A stretch of 64,000 bases of DNA, taken from contig NZ_JARGDO010000003.1 in the NCBI RefSeq assembly GCF_029211185.1, forward strand, positions 1-64,000, written 5' to 3'. Shown piece after piece: positions 26,052 to 35,116 of this stretch. Made by a program: the position numbers and the translations under genes. How positions within the stretch are numbered: position 1 is the stretch's first letter; each line of letters begins with the position of its first letter. The notes under the pieces are model-generated. The model was not told the DNA's origin and ran no database searches. It saw nothing but the letters and a program-made list of their open reading frames with translations. The stretch is from Tessaracoccus caeni. Its GTDB lineage: Bacteria > Actinomycetota > Actinomycetes > Propionibacteriales > Propionibacteriaceae.

Positions 26052-27392
26052 ATGGTGCGCACTGCTCCTGTATTTCAGCGCAAGGGTCTTCTGCGACTGA
26101 GTTGGCCGCTGCTGGTGGTCACGGTGCTCACGTTGCTGGCGACGCTGGGCAACGTGGTGCTGCTCAGCATGGCCTCAGCAGACCTGAATGCCGCCGTGGC
26201 GACGGCCAATCAGCTGCTGGGCGTGGTCTACGACCTCTCGGTGATCTTCAGCATCGGCGCTCTCGTGGTGATCGCGCAGCTGCTGGGAGCCGGGGCGATC
26301 GGGGAGGCGCAGCGCTCCTCGGTGCTGGCGCTGCGGGCCAGCATGGTGCTCGGCCTGGTGATCGCCGGGGGCATCGCGGCGCTGGCACCGGTGCTCGTCC
26401 GCTGGATCAACACGCCGGCGGAGATCGTCGACGACGCGGTCGCCTACCTCTGGGTGGTGGCAGCGGGCCTGTTCTTCAACGCCTACATCGTCACTGCGTC
26501 GGCGGTGCTTCGCGCTTACGGACGCACGGTGGCCCTGCTGGTGCTGGGCGTCCTCGTCAACCTGCTCGACGTCGCGCTGCTCGCCTTCTTCCTGTTGGTG
26601 CTGCAGTGGGGTCCAGTGGGCGCCGCGATGCCCACACTGATCGTGCGCGGCCTGGGCATGCTGCTGCTGTGGTGGCTCGTTCGGCGCGCCACGGGCGTGC
26701 GGGTGCTGGGTGCGCTGCCGCCGCGGGAACGGACGGTGGATGGCGGGCCCGCTCGGATGGCGAAGTTGTCGCTGCCGAGTGTGGTGGAGAACGCGGTCTA
26801 CAACCTGGCCATCGTCGCCACCGTCTCCCTGATCAACGCGCTCGGCACCGACACCATCAACGCCCGTTCCTATGCGCTCACCCTGACGGCATTGGTCACC
26901 GGAGTGATCCTCGCGTTGGCGCAGGGCAACGAGACGATCGTCGGATGGGATGTCGGTGAGCGCGACGCGGCCCATGCCCGTCGCCAGACGCTGCGCACGG
27001 CCGTCGGAACGGCTGTCGCCTCGGCGCTGCTCGCAGCCGCGCTCTGGGCGGGGGCAGATGTGGCCTTGTCCATCTTCGGCCCGAACGCCACGGTCCTCGC
27101 CGGTGCGAAGGAAGCGCTGGCGATCAGCATCGTGCTACTGCCGCTCTCGGCGGTGACCGCCGTCGTCTACGGGGCCCTTCGCTCGTCCGGCGACGTGGTG
27201 ATCCCGATGATCTACTCGGTGGCCTCCAGCGTCGTGGTGCTGGTGCCGCTGTCCTGGCTGCTCGTCTCCCAGCTGGGCCTGGGCGTCGCCGGAGCCTTCT
27301 GGGCGCTCGCTGCGGCCGAGGGGGTCAAGGCGGTGCTGCTCTTGGGGCGCCTGCTGCGCGGCAGTTGGGTGTCGCGTCCGTCTCTGACGTAG
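26052..27392 (+). CDS. iron-regulated MATE-family transporter
   Basis: A 446-residue MATE (multi-antimicrobial extrusion) transporter with about twelve helices in two related halves. MATE proteins export cationic or polyketide-type compounds using Na+ or H+. The start ATG has CGGAGG six bases upstream. The iron box directly in front is the main clue to function: export of a siderophore, or of a metal-related compound, under iron starvation is a reasonable inference. No siderophore biosynthesis gene lies in the window, so the substrate is unknown. Confidence 0.87.
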   Translation: MVRTAPVFQRKGLLRLSWPLLVVTVLTLLATLGNVVLLSMASADLNAAVATANQLLGVVYDLSVIFSIGALVVIAQLLGAGAIGEAQRSSVLALRASMVLGLVIAGGIAALAPVLVRWINTPAEIVDDAVAYLWVVAAGLFFNAYIVTASAVLRAYGRTVALLVLGVLVNLLDVALLAFFLLVLQWGPVGAAMPTLIVRGLGMLLLWWLVRRATGVRVLGALPPRERTVDGGPARMAKLSLPSVVENAVYNLAIVATVSLINALGTDTINARSYALTLTALVTGVILALAQGNETIVGWDVGERDAAHARRQTLRTAVGTAVASALLAAALWAGADVALSIFGPNATVLAGAKEALAISIVLLPLSAVTAVVYGALRSSGDVVIPMIYSVASSVVVLVPLSWLLVSQLGLGVAGAFWALAAAEGVKAVLLLGRLLRGSWVSRPSLT

Positions 27393-27498
27393 CCCATCCA
27401 CCCGACATATCTGAAAACCCAGATACGGCTGGGAACGGGACGGAGTAGCGTCGCTGCGCCCGGAGGGGCACGGGGACGAGAAAGTTCTGTCAAGGGTG

Positions 27499-27531
27499 CT
27501 TGACGTCAAGTGAGCTTGACTGTACAGTCAA
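27499..27531 (+). promoter_or_regulatory. promoter with two palindromes
   Basis: Two perfect palindromes, CTTGACGTCAAG (27499-27510) and TTGACTGTACAGTCAA (27516-27531), overlap a plausible promoter: TTGACG (27500-27505), a 17-base spacer, then TACAGT (27523-27528). They lie 32-64 bases ahead of the membrane-protein/XRE gene pair and are probably operator sites. Confidence 0.65.
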
Positions 27532-27562
27532 CTTTACAAGACAGGCGTAGAAAGGAGCCGAC

Positions 27563-28042
27563 ATGAACACCTCGACCCCCACACCCCAGCCAACCGAAAG
27601 CCGCTGGGGACGCCCGTGGTTCGGCGGCAATACCCGCACCTTGATCGTGCTCTCCGTGGTGCTCGGTCTTCTGCTCGATGCCGGACTCGGGTGGCTGTTC
27701 GTTCTTCTCGAGCCAGCCGACATCTCCCCCTTGGCGATCTTCATCGTCGGGTTCTTGGTCTTCCTGCCCTTCTCTGTGGGGCTCATGTGGGGGATCCTCG
27801 TCGACTTCAACAGTCTTCCCGGGACGGTTGAGGATGCGGAGGACTCGGTCGAGAGCAGATGGCTGCTGCGAGCCGGCGCGTCGGCCTTCCTCGATCTGAT
27901 GGTCACGATCGGCGTCGTCGCCGGCGTCCTCAGCTTCGTCGAGATCGACCTGGACATCACGTGGGTGCTGCTGGGGCTGTTCTTCGTCGGCTCAGTGGAC
28001 TTCAGCATCCGCTACTTCGTGCTCACGAGGAGGGAAGGCTGA
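27563..28042 (+). CDS. four-helix membrane protein paired with XRE regulator
   Basis: A 159-residue integral membrane protein that I cannot assign to a characterised family. Four hydrophobic segments lie at about residues 28-50, 56-79, 107-128 and 132-152. The start ATG has AAAGGAG upstream. The next gene starts on the last base of its stop codon (TGATG), so the two are coupled. Pairs of a small membrane protein and a YozG-like XRE regulator are common in Gram-positive bacteria; the regulator often controls its own operon. The function is unknown. Confidence 0.78.
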   Translation: MNTSTPTPQPTESRWGRPWFGGNTRTLIVLSVVLGLLLDAGLGWLFVLLEPADISPLAIFIVGFLVFLPFSVGLMWGILVDFNSLPGTVEDAEDSVESRWLLRAGASAFLDLMVTIGVVAGVLSFVEIDLDITWVLLGLFFVGSVDFSIRYFVLTRREG

Positions 28043-28260
28043 TGCGCAACTCGTTGTCAGAGCTGCGGGCCGACCGGGGCTGGTCGCAACAGCATCTCGC
28101 CGACCAACTCGGGGTCTCTCGTCAGACGGTCATCTCATTGGAAAAGGGGCGGTTCGATCCGTCGCTTCCCCTGGCGTTCCGGATCGCGGCCGAGTTCGAA
28201 TGCACCATCGAAGACGTGTTCTTCCCGGATCCACCTGCCGCTGCGGGCGACGGATCCTGA
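28042..28260 (+). CDS. small XRE-family transcriptional regulator
   Basis: A 72-residue protein that is essentially one Cro/CI helix-turn-helix domain: LRADRGWSQQHLADQLGVSR forms the first helices, QTVISLEKGRFDPSLPLAFRIA the recognition part, followed by a short tail (FECTIEDVFFP) typical of YozG-type regulators. It is translationally coupled to the upstream membrane protein and probably binds the palindromes at 27499-27531. Confidence 0.9.
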   Translation: MRNSLSELRADRGWSQQHLADQLGVSRQTVISLEKGRFDPSLPLAFRIAAEFECTIEDVFFPDPPAAAGDGS

Positions 28261-28263
28261 CAC

Positions 28264-28310
28264 GCAAGAGGTTCTGCCGGTAGGTGTTGCCTATCCGCGG
28301 AGCCTCTTGT
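28264..28310 (+). terminator. hairpin after XRE gene
   Basis: GCAAGAGG (28264-28271) pairs with CCTCTTGT (28303-28310), enclosing an inner GGTAGG...CCTATCC stem. There is no long T run; it may act as a terminator or a structured leader ahead of trxB. Confidence 0.5.
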
Positions 28311-28388
28311 GCACGCCAGCAGAGAACGAGGTGAGTCCTATACCCAGGGGCGCATAGGATGAGGGGGTTGTCATTCGTCAGGAGGATC

Positions 28389-29330
28389 ATGTCCGAGGCA
28401 CAGGTACACGAGGTCATCATCGTTGGGTCGGGTCCCGCGGGATACACCGCCGCCATCTACGCGGCGCGCGCCAACTTGAAGCCGATCGTGTTCGAGGGGG
28501 CGTTCACCGGTGGCGGTGCGCTGATGAACACCACCGAGGTGGAGAACTTCCCCGGTTTCCCCGAGGGCATCATGGGCCCGGATCTCATGAACAACATGCG
28601 CGCCCAGGCTGAGCGCTTCGGCGCGGAGCTGATCACCGACGATGCCATCGAACTCGACCTCACCGGCGACATCAAGATCGTGAAGGACTCCTCCGACGAG
28701 GAGTACCGCGCCAAGACCGTGATCCTTGCCATGGGCTCCGGCTATCGCAAGCTTGGCCTGCCCGATGAGGATCGGCTGTCCGGCCGTGGCGTCTCGTGGT
28801 GCGCCACCTGCGACGGCGCCTTCTTCCGCGACGTGCCCATCGCCGTGATCGGCGGCGGCGACTCCGCCGTCGAAGAGGCCACCTTCCTGTCGCGTTTCGG
28901 GTCCAGCGTCACCATCGTGCACCGTCGCGATCAGCTGCGCGCCTCCAAGATCATGGCCGACCGCGCCGAGCGCGACCCCAAGATCGACTTCGCATGGAAC
29001 TCCGTGGTGAGCGGCATCAACGGCGAGAACAAGGTGGAGTCCGTCACCTTGACCGACACCGTCACCGGCGAGCAGCGTGAGCTGCCCGTGAGCGGGCTGT
29101 TCGTCGCCATCGGCCACGACCCGCGCTCCGAGCTGATCACCGGCCAGGTGGATCTGGACGCCGAGGGCTATGTGCTCACCGCCAACGACTCCACTGCCAC
29201 CAACCTCCCCGGCGTCTTCGCCTGCGGCGACCTGGTGGATCACCGTTACCGCCAGGCCATCACTGCCGCCGGCAGCGGCTGCTCGGCCGCGCTCGACGCG
29301 GAGAAGTACCTGCAGTCGCTGGCCGACTGA
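28389..29330 (+). CDS. trxB: thioredoxin reductase
   Basis: A 313-residue low-Mr thioredoxin reductase that uses NADPH and FAD to reduce thioredoxin in the cytosol. FAD-binding GSGPAGYTAAIYAARA lies at about residues 13-28, the redox-active CATC in SWCATCDGAFF at about 138, NADPH-binding GGGDSAVEEA at about 157-166, and the C-terminal FACGDLVDHRYRQAITAAGSG is present. The ATG at 28389 has AGGAGG five bases upstream; an in-frame ATG at 28359 has none. Length and motifs are standard. Confidence 0.96.
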   Translation: MSEAQVHEVIIVGSGPAGYTAAIYAARANLKPIVFEGAFTGGGALMNTTEVENFPGFPEGIMGPDLMNNMRAQAERFGAELITDDAIELDLTGDIKIVKDSSDEEYRAKTVILAMGSGYRKLGLPDEDRLSGRGVSWCATCDGAFFRDVPIAVIGGGDSAVEEATFLSRFGSSVTIVHRRDQLRASKIMADRAERDPKIDFAWNSVVSGINGENKVESVTLTDTVTGEQRELPVSGLFVAIGHDPRSELITGQVDLDAEGYVLTANDSTATNLPGVFACGDLVDHRYRQAITAAGSGCSAALDAEKYLQSLAD

Positions 29331-29336
29331 TACGGA

Positions 29337-29500
29337 CGCTCCTTTCGAGGCTCCTCGCAGAGCTCGTCGCTCCTCAAGGAGCGTGAGGAAGGTGCGTTCA
29401 CCGACGGTGGCTGGAGCTGCGGGGCCAGGGGGCGTTGCGCTTCGAGGAGCGTGCGGAAGGTGCTCTCGTCACGCGAGCAGCACGATCCGAGGAGCGTGGG
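29337..29500. repeat. family 1 repeat plus degenerate copies
   Basis: An intact copy at 29337-29386 (acgctcctttcgaggctcct ... gctcctcaaggagcgtg) is almost the same as the one at 2600-2650. Degenerate half-units follow (cttcgaggagcgtgcgg at 29438, cgaggagcgtgggg at 29488), and the last provides the GAGGAG Shine-Dalgarno for the next gene. Confidence 0.75.
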
Positions 29501-30550
29501 GTGACTACGATGGCGCCCATGACTCACACGCCCTTGGTTCTGGTCGGCAATGCGAAGGACGGCAGCGTCTCCGTCCTTCGGCTCACGGAGGGTCGGCTGG
29601 AGCCGGTCTCGCGCAACGCCGTCGGCGTGGGATGCGCCACCTTCGCCGTCGACGCGGCCCGTGATCTGGTCTATTGCGCGACGAGGGAGCCAGAGCCGGG
29701 CCTGGTCACGCTGCGCCTGAACCGGGAGACCGGCGAACTGGTGGAGGTCTCGCGACGGGCGATCAGTGACACCGTCGCCTACGTCGAGCTCGCCAGTGAC
29801 GGGGCCGTGCTGCTGGCGGCGTCGTATCACGGAGGCTGGGGTCGGGCGTGGCCGATCGTCGACGGCGTGCTCGGGGAGCCCGGGCCCGCGATCGAGTATC
29901 GCAACGTGCACTGCGTGCTCGCCGACCGCCAAGGAAAGCATGCGTACTTCGTCTCCCTCGGTGACGACCTAGTGGCGCAGTACGAAGTGGGCCGTGACGG
30001 CGCTTTGTCGCCGCTTGCGCCCGAGACCGTGAGCGTCCCGGTGGGGTCAGGGGCGAGGCACCTCGTGCTGTCGAGTGACCAGCGTTCCGCATATCTGGTC
30101 ACCGAGTACACCGGCAAGGCCATCCGCTTCGACCGCGATCTCTCCACCGGCGCATTGACGATGGCCGAGTCCGTCGACATCGTCGACCCGGCCTTCGGGC
30201 TGGCGGTCAGCCGATACGGTGCGAACCCCCAGGCCGAGCATCTGATCTGGGGCGCCGACCTCCACCTCGCCGTCGGGGATCGCTGGCTGTTGTGCTCCGA
30301 GCGTTCCGGATCGACGCTGGCCAGCGTGCGGCTGGGGGATCACGGGGAGCTGGCCGAGGTCGTCGACTTCACCGGTACCGAGACCCAACCCCGTGGCTTC
30401 GGCGTCGCGCCCGATGGCCGGCACGTCGTCGTGGTGGGCGAGGCCTCGGGTGCCGCGACGCTCTACCGCCTCGAGGACGACGGAAAGCTCACCACCCTCG
30501 ACCACATCGCCACCGGAGCCGGGCCCAACTGGGTCCGCTTCGTCAGCTGA
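29501..30550 (+). CDS. lactonase-fold (6-phosphogluconolactonase-like) protein
   Basis: A 349-residue seven-bladed propeller protein of the PF10282 lactonase family (Pgl/YbhE type, 3-carboxymuconate cyclase-like). Repeats such as TPLVLVGNAKDGSVSVLRL, AHLVLSSDQRSAYLVTEYTGKAI-like (actual RHLVLSS) and GRHVVVVGEASGAATLYRL are visible. Whether it hydrolyses 6-phosphogluconolactone is not certain; there is no pentose phosphate gene adjacent. I take GTG at 29501 because GAGGAG lies six bases upstream, and that site is part of a repeat remnant; ATGs at 29510 and 29519 are alternatives. Its 3' end overlaps the convergent gene by eight bases. Confidence 0.8.
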   Translation: MTTMAPMTHTPLVLVGNAKDGSVSVLRLTEGRLEPVSRNAVGVGCATFAVDAARDLVYCATREPEPGLVTLRLNRETGELVEVSRRAISDTVAYVELASDGAVLLAASYHGGWGRAWPIVDGVLGEPGPAIEYRNVHCVLADRQGKHAYFVSLGDDLVAQYEVGRDGALSPLAPETVSVPVGSGARHLVLSSDQRSAYLVTEYTGKAIRFDRDLSTGALTMAESVDIVDPAFGLAVSRYGANPQAEHLIWGADLHLAVGDRWLLCSERSGSTLASVRLGDHGELAEVVDFTGTETQPRGFGVAPDGRHVVVVGEASGAATLYRLEDDGKLTTLDHIATGAGPNWVRFVS

Positions 30551-31463
30551 AGAGGGCGTCGATCTCGGCGGGGGTGACGTCTTCCAGGCGGTCGTGGCGC
30601 CACTTCGGGGAGTTGTCCTTGTCGATCAGTAGGGCCCGGACGCCTTCGGGGAAGTCGATGGGCAGCGTCACCTTCACCAGAGCCAGGTCCTGGGCCAGCA
30701 CCTCGGGCAGTGTCATCGACGTGGCGTTGCGCAGGGCGCGGAGGGCGACGTGCACGCCCAGCGGGCTGCGCTCTCGGATGTCGGCGGCGGCCTTGTTGGC
30801 GTCGGGATGCGGATGGGCCTCCAGTCGGCGCACGATCTCCAGCGCGTCGTCGCCGACGTAACACTCCTCGATCCAGGCCTTGTCGTCGTCGAACATCGGT
30901 GCGGGCAGCTCCCCGTCGGCGGACTCGTCGGCCATGCCCAGCCGGATGGCGTCGCCTCCCGTGAAGGTGGCCGAGGACAGCGCGATGTGCACGCCGCGGG
31001 CACCCGCTCGAGAGAGCTGATACATGATGCCGACGTCTGGGGCGAAGCCGATCTTGGTCTCCGGCATCGCGCACAGGGTGTTGGCGTAGACGATGCGATG
31101 CGAGGCGTGCGCGGTCAGCCCCAGCCCGCCGCCCATGGTGACGCCGCGCATGTAGGCGGTGATCGGCTTGGGGTAGGCGCCGATGAGGGCGTTCATCTCG
31201 TACTCGCGGACGAAGAACCGCTCCCAATCGGCACCGTCGGTGACCAGGCCCGCGAGCTGGCGGATGTCGGCGCCGGCGCAGTACCCGCGTTCCCCGGCGC
31301 CGTGCAGTTCGACGGCGACGATCTCGTCTGAATCCGCCCATTCCTTCAGCGTGTCGAGCAGGCCGTCGATCATGGCGGGGGTGAGGGCGTTGATGGGCCG
31401 AGGACGGTTGAGGGTGATCCGGCCCACGCCGTCGCGGACCTCGAAGAGCAGCTCGTCGGTCAT
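30543..31463 (-). CDS. enoyl-CoA hydratase/isomerase family protein (3-hydroxyisobutyryl-CoA hydrolase-like)
   Basis: A 306-residue crotonase-fold enzyme most like 3-hydroxyisobutyryl-CoA hydrolase of valine breakdown. The oxyanion-hole segments are RGYCAGADIRQLA and MRGVTMGGGLGLTAHA, followed by AMPETKIGFAPDVG, and near the end FPEGVRALLIDKD, a HIBCH-type feature. It is shorter than most HIBCH (about 340-380). A hydratase of another acyl-CoA remains possible. It overlaps the convergent lactonase gene by eight bases. Its upstream region is shared with the glycerol operon. Confidence 0.82.
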   Translation of the reverse strand: MTDELLFEVRDGVGRITLNRPRPINALTPAMIDGLLDTLKEWADSDEIVAVELHGAGERGYCAGADIRQLAGLVTDGADWERFFVREYEMNALIGAYPKPITAYMRGVTMGGGLGLTAHASHRIVYANTLCAMPETKIGFAPDVGIMYQLSRAGARGVHIALSSATFTGGDAIRLGMADESADGELPAPMFDDDKAWIEECYVGDDALEIVRRLEAHPHPDANKAAADIRERSPLGVHVALRALRNATSMTLPEVLAQDLALVKVTLPIDFPEGVRALLIDKDNSPKWRHDRLEDVTPAEIDALFS

Positions 31464-31491
31464 GGCCGAAGGATACGCCTGCTAGAAGGGG

Positions 31492-31557
31492 TGCACGTTT
31501 TGTGCCTAGCCACGGGCCAGTGTTCAGATTCCCAGACGGGATTTGCACGTTCGTTCA
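31492..31557. promoter_or_regulatory. candidate GlpR/SorC operators before glpF
   Basis: TGCACGTTTTGTGC (31492-31505, GCAC/GTGC inverted) and TTTGCACGTTCGTTCA (31542-31557) share TGCACGTT. The glpD upstream region carries the related TTTGCACGAATAA (revcomp of 35138-35150) and TGAACGTTCA (35117). These are good candidates for the SorC-type regulator of the glycerol genes. No other feature is evident in the 202-base gap. Confidence 0.5.
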
Positions 31558-31665
31558 GAGATATGGCGCATGCGTGCATCGCAGGACAACAATGGCGGGT
31601 AAGTCCTTTGCGTCTACGACAGACGCCCTACTGACACCAGAGCTGGTGTCGGAAAGTGAGCAACC

Positions 31666-32427
31666 ATGACTCTAGGCACGATCTTCCTCTCGGAGGTAGT
31701 CGGCACTGCGATGCTGATCCTCCTTGGTGCTGGTGTGGTGGCCAACAACATCCTCCCGAAGAACAAGGGATTCGGGACCGGTGCGCTGCACATCAACTTC
31801 GGCTGGGGCCTCGCGGTCTTCGCCGGTGTGCTCGTCTCCTACAAGTCCGGCGGACACCTGAACCCTGCCGTCACCGTCGGCGTTGCGGTCTCGGGTGCTG
31901 AGACCTTCGTCGAGGGCATCCCCGTCAACGCCACCTCGATCCTCACCTACATCGCTGCGCAGATGGTGGGTGCCTTCATCGGCGCCGTTCTCGCCTTCCT
32001 CGCGTACAAGAACCAGTTCGATCAGGACGCTCCGGCCGCTACCAAGCTCGGCGTCTTCTCCACCGGTCCCGAGGTGCGCAGCCCCTTCTGGAACACCATG
32101 ACCGAGATCATCGCCACCTTCGTGCTGGTCTTCGTCGTTCTCGCCTCCGGCAATTGGGGCGATTCCAACACCGCCACCCCGGGTGGCCTCGGCTGGCTCG
32201 GCGCGCTCGGCGTGGCCATGCTGGTCGTCGGCATCGGCGCCTCCCTCGGTGGCCCGACCGGCTACGCCATCAACCCCGCTCGTGACCTGGGTCCCCGCAT
32301 CGCGCACGCCGTGCTGCCGATCAAGGGCAAGGGTTCCTCCGACTGGGGCTACGCCTGGGTTCCGGTGGTCGGCCCCCTCATCGGCGGCGTCCTGGCCGGC
32401 GCAGCGTCCTTCGTCCTGCTCCCCTGA
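31666..32427 (+). CDS. glpF: glycerol uptake facilitator
   Basis: A 253-residue aquaglyceroporin, six membrane helices plus two half-helices. The two NPA boxes are HLNPAVTVG (about residues 65-73) and AINPARDLGPR (about 201-211); the Asp after the second NPAR is the usual mark of glycerol rather than pure water channels. First gene of a glpF-glpK unit; the glpK ATG follows 56 bases after its stop. A GAAAGTGAG stretch precedes the ATG, a modest ribosome site. Confidence 0.93.
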   Translation: MTLGTIFLSEVVGTAMLILLGAGVVANNILPKNKGFGTGALHINFGWGLAVFAGVLVSYKSGGHLNPAVTVGVAVSGAETFVEGIPVNATSILTYIAAQMVGAFIGAVLAFLAYKNQFDQDAPAATKLGVFSTGPEVRSPFWNTMTEIIATFVLVFVVLASGNWGDSNTATPGGLGWLGALGVAMLVVGIGASLGGPTGYAINPARDLGPRIAHAVLPIKGKGSSDWGYAWVPVVGPLIGGVLAGAASFVLLP

Positions 32428-32483
32428 TCCGCTCCGTCCCCGTCAGCCACAAGCCACAACGTTGTGAAAGGAACACACACTAA

Positions 32484-34004
32484 ATGACTGAGAAATTCAT
32501 CCTCGCCATCGACCAGGGAACCACCTCGTCGCGAGCCATCGTCTTCAACCGCGAGGGACGCATCGTCTCCGTCGGTCAGAAGGAACACGAGCAGATCTTC
32601 CCGCGCGCCGGGTGGGTCGAGCACAACCCCATCGAGGTGTGGGAGAACGTCCGCGTCGTGGTGGCCGAGGCGCTGAGCAAGGCCTCGCTGAACGCCGCCG
32701 ACATCCATGCCGTCGGCATCACCAACCAGCGCGAGACCACCGTCGTGTGGGACAAGACCACCGGTGAGCCCGTCTACAACGCCATCGTCTGGCAGGACAC
32801 CCGCACCGGCAAGATCGTCGACGAGCTCGGCGGCGAGATCGGCCAGGACCGCTACAAGGAGCGCGTCGGCCTGCCGCTGGCCACCTACTTCTGTGGTCCG
32901 AAGGTCAAGTGGATCCTCGACAACGTCGACGGTGCCCGCGAGCGTGCGGAGGCCGGCGACCTGGTCATGGGAACCATGGACACCTGGGTGCTGTGGAACA
33001 TGACCGGTGGTGTCGATGGCGGCGTGCACGTCACCGACGTGACCAACGCGTCGCGCACCATGCTGATGGATCTCAAGACCCTCGACTGGGACGCCGAGAT
33101 CGCCGCGGACATGACCATCCCGCTGTCGATGCTGCCGCAGATCAAGAGCTCGGCCGAGGTCTACGGCGAGGGCCGCGCGCACGGCATGCTGGCCGGCGTG
33201 CCAATCGCCGGCATCCTCGGCGACCAGCAGGCCGCCACCTTCGGCCAGGCCTGCTTCGAGCCCGGCATGGCGAAGAACACCTACGGCACCGGCAACTTCA
33301 TGATCATGAACACCGGCACCGAGATCGTCCCGTCCAAGAACGGCCTGCTGACCACCGTCTGCTACAAGATCGGCGACAACGCCCCGATCTACGCACTCGA
33401 GGGCTCGATCGCCGTCACCGGCTCGCTGGTGCAGTGGCTGCGCGACAACCTGCAGATGTTCGACTCGGCTCCTGAGGTCGAGGAGCTGGCGAAGTCGGTC
33501 GACGACAATGGCGGCGCCTACTTCGTGCCGGCGTTCTCGGGCCTGTTCGCCCCGTACTGGCGTGCCGACGCCCGCGGTGCGATCGTCGGCCTCACCCGCT
33601 ACGTCAACCGTGGCCACATCGCCCGCGCCGCTCTGGAGGCCACCGCCTACCAGACCCGCGAGGTGCTGGACGCCATGGAAGCCGACTCCGGCGTGAAGCT
33701 GGCCGAGCTGAAGGTCGACGGCGGCATGACCGCCAACGAACTGCTGATGCAGTTCCAGGCCGATCAGCTGGGCGTCAAGGTCGTGCGTCCGGTGGTCGCC
33801 GAGACCACCGCGCTCGGCGCCGCCTACGCAGCCGGTATCGCCACCGGCTTCTGGGAGGGCGAGCAGGACGTCATCGACAACTGGGCCGAGGACAAGAACT
33901 GGGAGCCCGCCGCGGACTCCGACGAGCGCGAGCGCCTCTACCGCAACTGGAAGAAGGCCGTCGGCAAGACCCTCGACTGGGTCGACGACGACGTCAAGGA
34001 GTGA
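32484..34004 (+). CDS. glpK: glycerol kinase
   Basis: A 506-residue FGGY-family kinase converting glycerol and ATP to glycerol 3-phosphate. It starts [16 protein letters not shown] (phosphate loop) and contains [56 protein letters not shown] and [16 protein letters not shown], all standard. The ATG is preceded by GAAAGGAAC. Length is as expected. A strong hairpin 17 bases after the stop ends the transcript. Confidence 0.97.
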   Translation: MTEKFILAIDQGTTSSRAIVFNREGRIVSVGQKEHEQIFPRAGWVEHNPIEVWENVRVVVAEALSKASLNAADIHAVGITNQRETTVVWDKTTGEPVYNAIVWQDTRTGKIVDELGGEIGQDRYKERVGLPLATYFCGPKVKWILDNVDGARERAEAGDLVMGTMDTWVLWNMTGGVDGGVHVTDVTNASRTMLMDLKTLDWDAEIAADMTIPLSMLPQIKSSAEVYGEGRAHGMLAGVPIAGILGDQQAATFGQACFEPGMAKNTYGTGNFMIMNTGTEIVPSKNGLLTTVCYKIGDNAPIYALEGSIAVTGSLVQWLRDNLQMFDSAPEVEELAKSVDDNGGAYFVPAFSGLFAPYWRADARGAIVGLTRYVNRGHIARAALEATAYQTREVLDAMEADSGVKLAELKVDGGMTANELLMQFQADQLGVKVVRPVVAETTALGAAYAAGIATGFWEGEQDVIDNWAEDKNWEPAADSDERERLYRNWKKAVGKTLDWVDDDVKE

Positions 34005-34020
34005 ACTGACACCACACGAC

Positions 34021-34055
34021 AGCGGTGCCGCCGGGCTCAGCCCGGCGGCACCGCT
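34021..34055. terminator. strong hairpin terminator between glpK and glpR
   Basis: A perfect 16-bp stem, AGCGGTGCCGCCGGGC with loop TCA and its complement, sits between two convergent genes. No T run on the plus strand follows, but stem strength and position suggest a bidirectional terminator. Confidence 0.85.
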
Positions 34056-34092
34056 GCGTTGTGGCCCCGTCCGGAACACAACGGTCAGGAGC

Positions 34093-35061
34093 TCAGCCGC
34101 CGTGGGCGTCCATGCGACGGAGGGTCTCGCGCGCGGTCTCCTCGTCGATCACCAGGTCAGTCATCACGCCGAGCCGGAGCGCGCCCAGCAGGGGTGCCAC
34201 CTTGGAGGTGCCGGCGACGACGCATAGGCGCTTGGGGATGGTGCGCAGTTCCGACGGGGTGATGCCGGTGGCGCGCTGGTTGATGGGGATGTCGCGCCAG
34301 CTGCCGTCGCTGCGGACCATCACGGTGCAGACGTCGCCGACGACCCGGTCGCGTCTGAGCTCGGCGAGATCCTCGCCGCTCAGGTAGTTCGCCGAATAGA
34401 CGTGCGACTGGAGTTCCGAATCGAGGCTCCCGACGCCGAACAGCGCGATCCGGCACTCGGAGCGGACCCGCAGCATGTGCCGGGTGCTGCGCTCCTTCCA
34501 CATCGCCGCGCGGGTGGCGGGGTCGTCGAAGAAGGCCGGCAGTGCGAACAGCTGCTCCTGGCCGCCGAAGGCCTGCGCGAACTGCGCGAGGATCGTTCCG
34601 GTGTAGGGCAGGCCGGTGGTCTGGTGGTTGGCGCCGCCGTTCATGCCGGTGACCATCACGCCGTTGAGCGCACGGGGACGGAGATGACGGGCCACGGCCT
34701 CGACGGTGGTGCCCCACGCGATGCCCAGCACGTCGCCGTCGGTGACCCACCTGCCGAGGACATCGGCGGCGAGCTTGCTCACCTGGTCGAGACGGTAGAG
34801 GCTCGATGCGCCGGGACGCACCCGCACCAGGTGCGCGGTGATGCCGAAGCGGCGCGAGAACTGCTCGGCGATGTGGTTGAGGGGTTTGGCCGGGTCGACG
34901 ATCTTGACCTGCACCAGTCCGGTCTCCCGGGCCTCCTTGAGCAGTCGCGAGACCGTGGAGCGCGACACCCCGATCTGGTGGGCGATCGACTCCATCGTCT
35001 CGGCCTGGATGTAGTACATCTGGGCGACCGTCATCAGCCGGCGTGAGTGCTGCTCATCCAT
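34093..35061 (-). CDS. SorC-family transcriptional regulator (probable glycerol regulator)
   Basis: A 322-residue SorC/DeoR-type regulator: an N-terminal helix-turn-helix (MESIAHQIGVSRSTVSRLLKEARETGLV, about residues 23-50) and a C-terminal sugar-phosphate-binding domain (DVLGIAWGTTVEAVARHL, GVGSLDS, IPKRLCVVAGTSKVAPLLGAL). The effector is a phosphorylated sugar in known members. Standing between glpFK and glpD and transcribed opposite to glpD, it very likely controls both, with glycerol 3-phosphate as a likely ligand by inference. Start ATG at 35061; the preceding AAGGTAGG is the ribosome site. Confidence 0.88.
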   Translation of the reverse strand: MDEQHSRRLMTVAQMYYIQAETMESIAHQIGVSRSTVSRLLKEARETGLVQVKIVDPAKPLNHIAEQFSRRFGITAHLVRVRPGASSLYRLDQVSKLAADVLGRWVTDGDVLGIAWGTTVEAVARHLRPRALNGVMVTGMNGGANHQTTGLPYTGTILAQFAQAFGGQEQLFALPAFFDDPATRAAMWKERSTRHMLRVRSECRIALFGVGSLDSELQSHVYSANYLSGEDLAELRRDRVVGDVCTVMVRSDGSWRDIPINQRATGITPSELRTIPKRLCVVAGTSKVAPLLGALRLGVMTDLVIDEETARETLRRMDAHGG

Positions 35062-35116
35062 CGTGCTCTGCCTACCTTCCTCGGCATCCGTGCACTCACC
35101 CTACCCGCAGCCTGCA

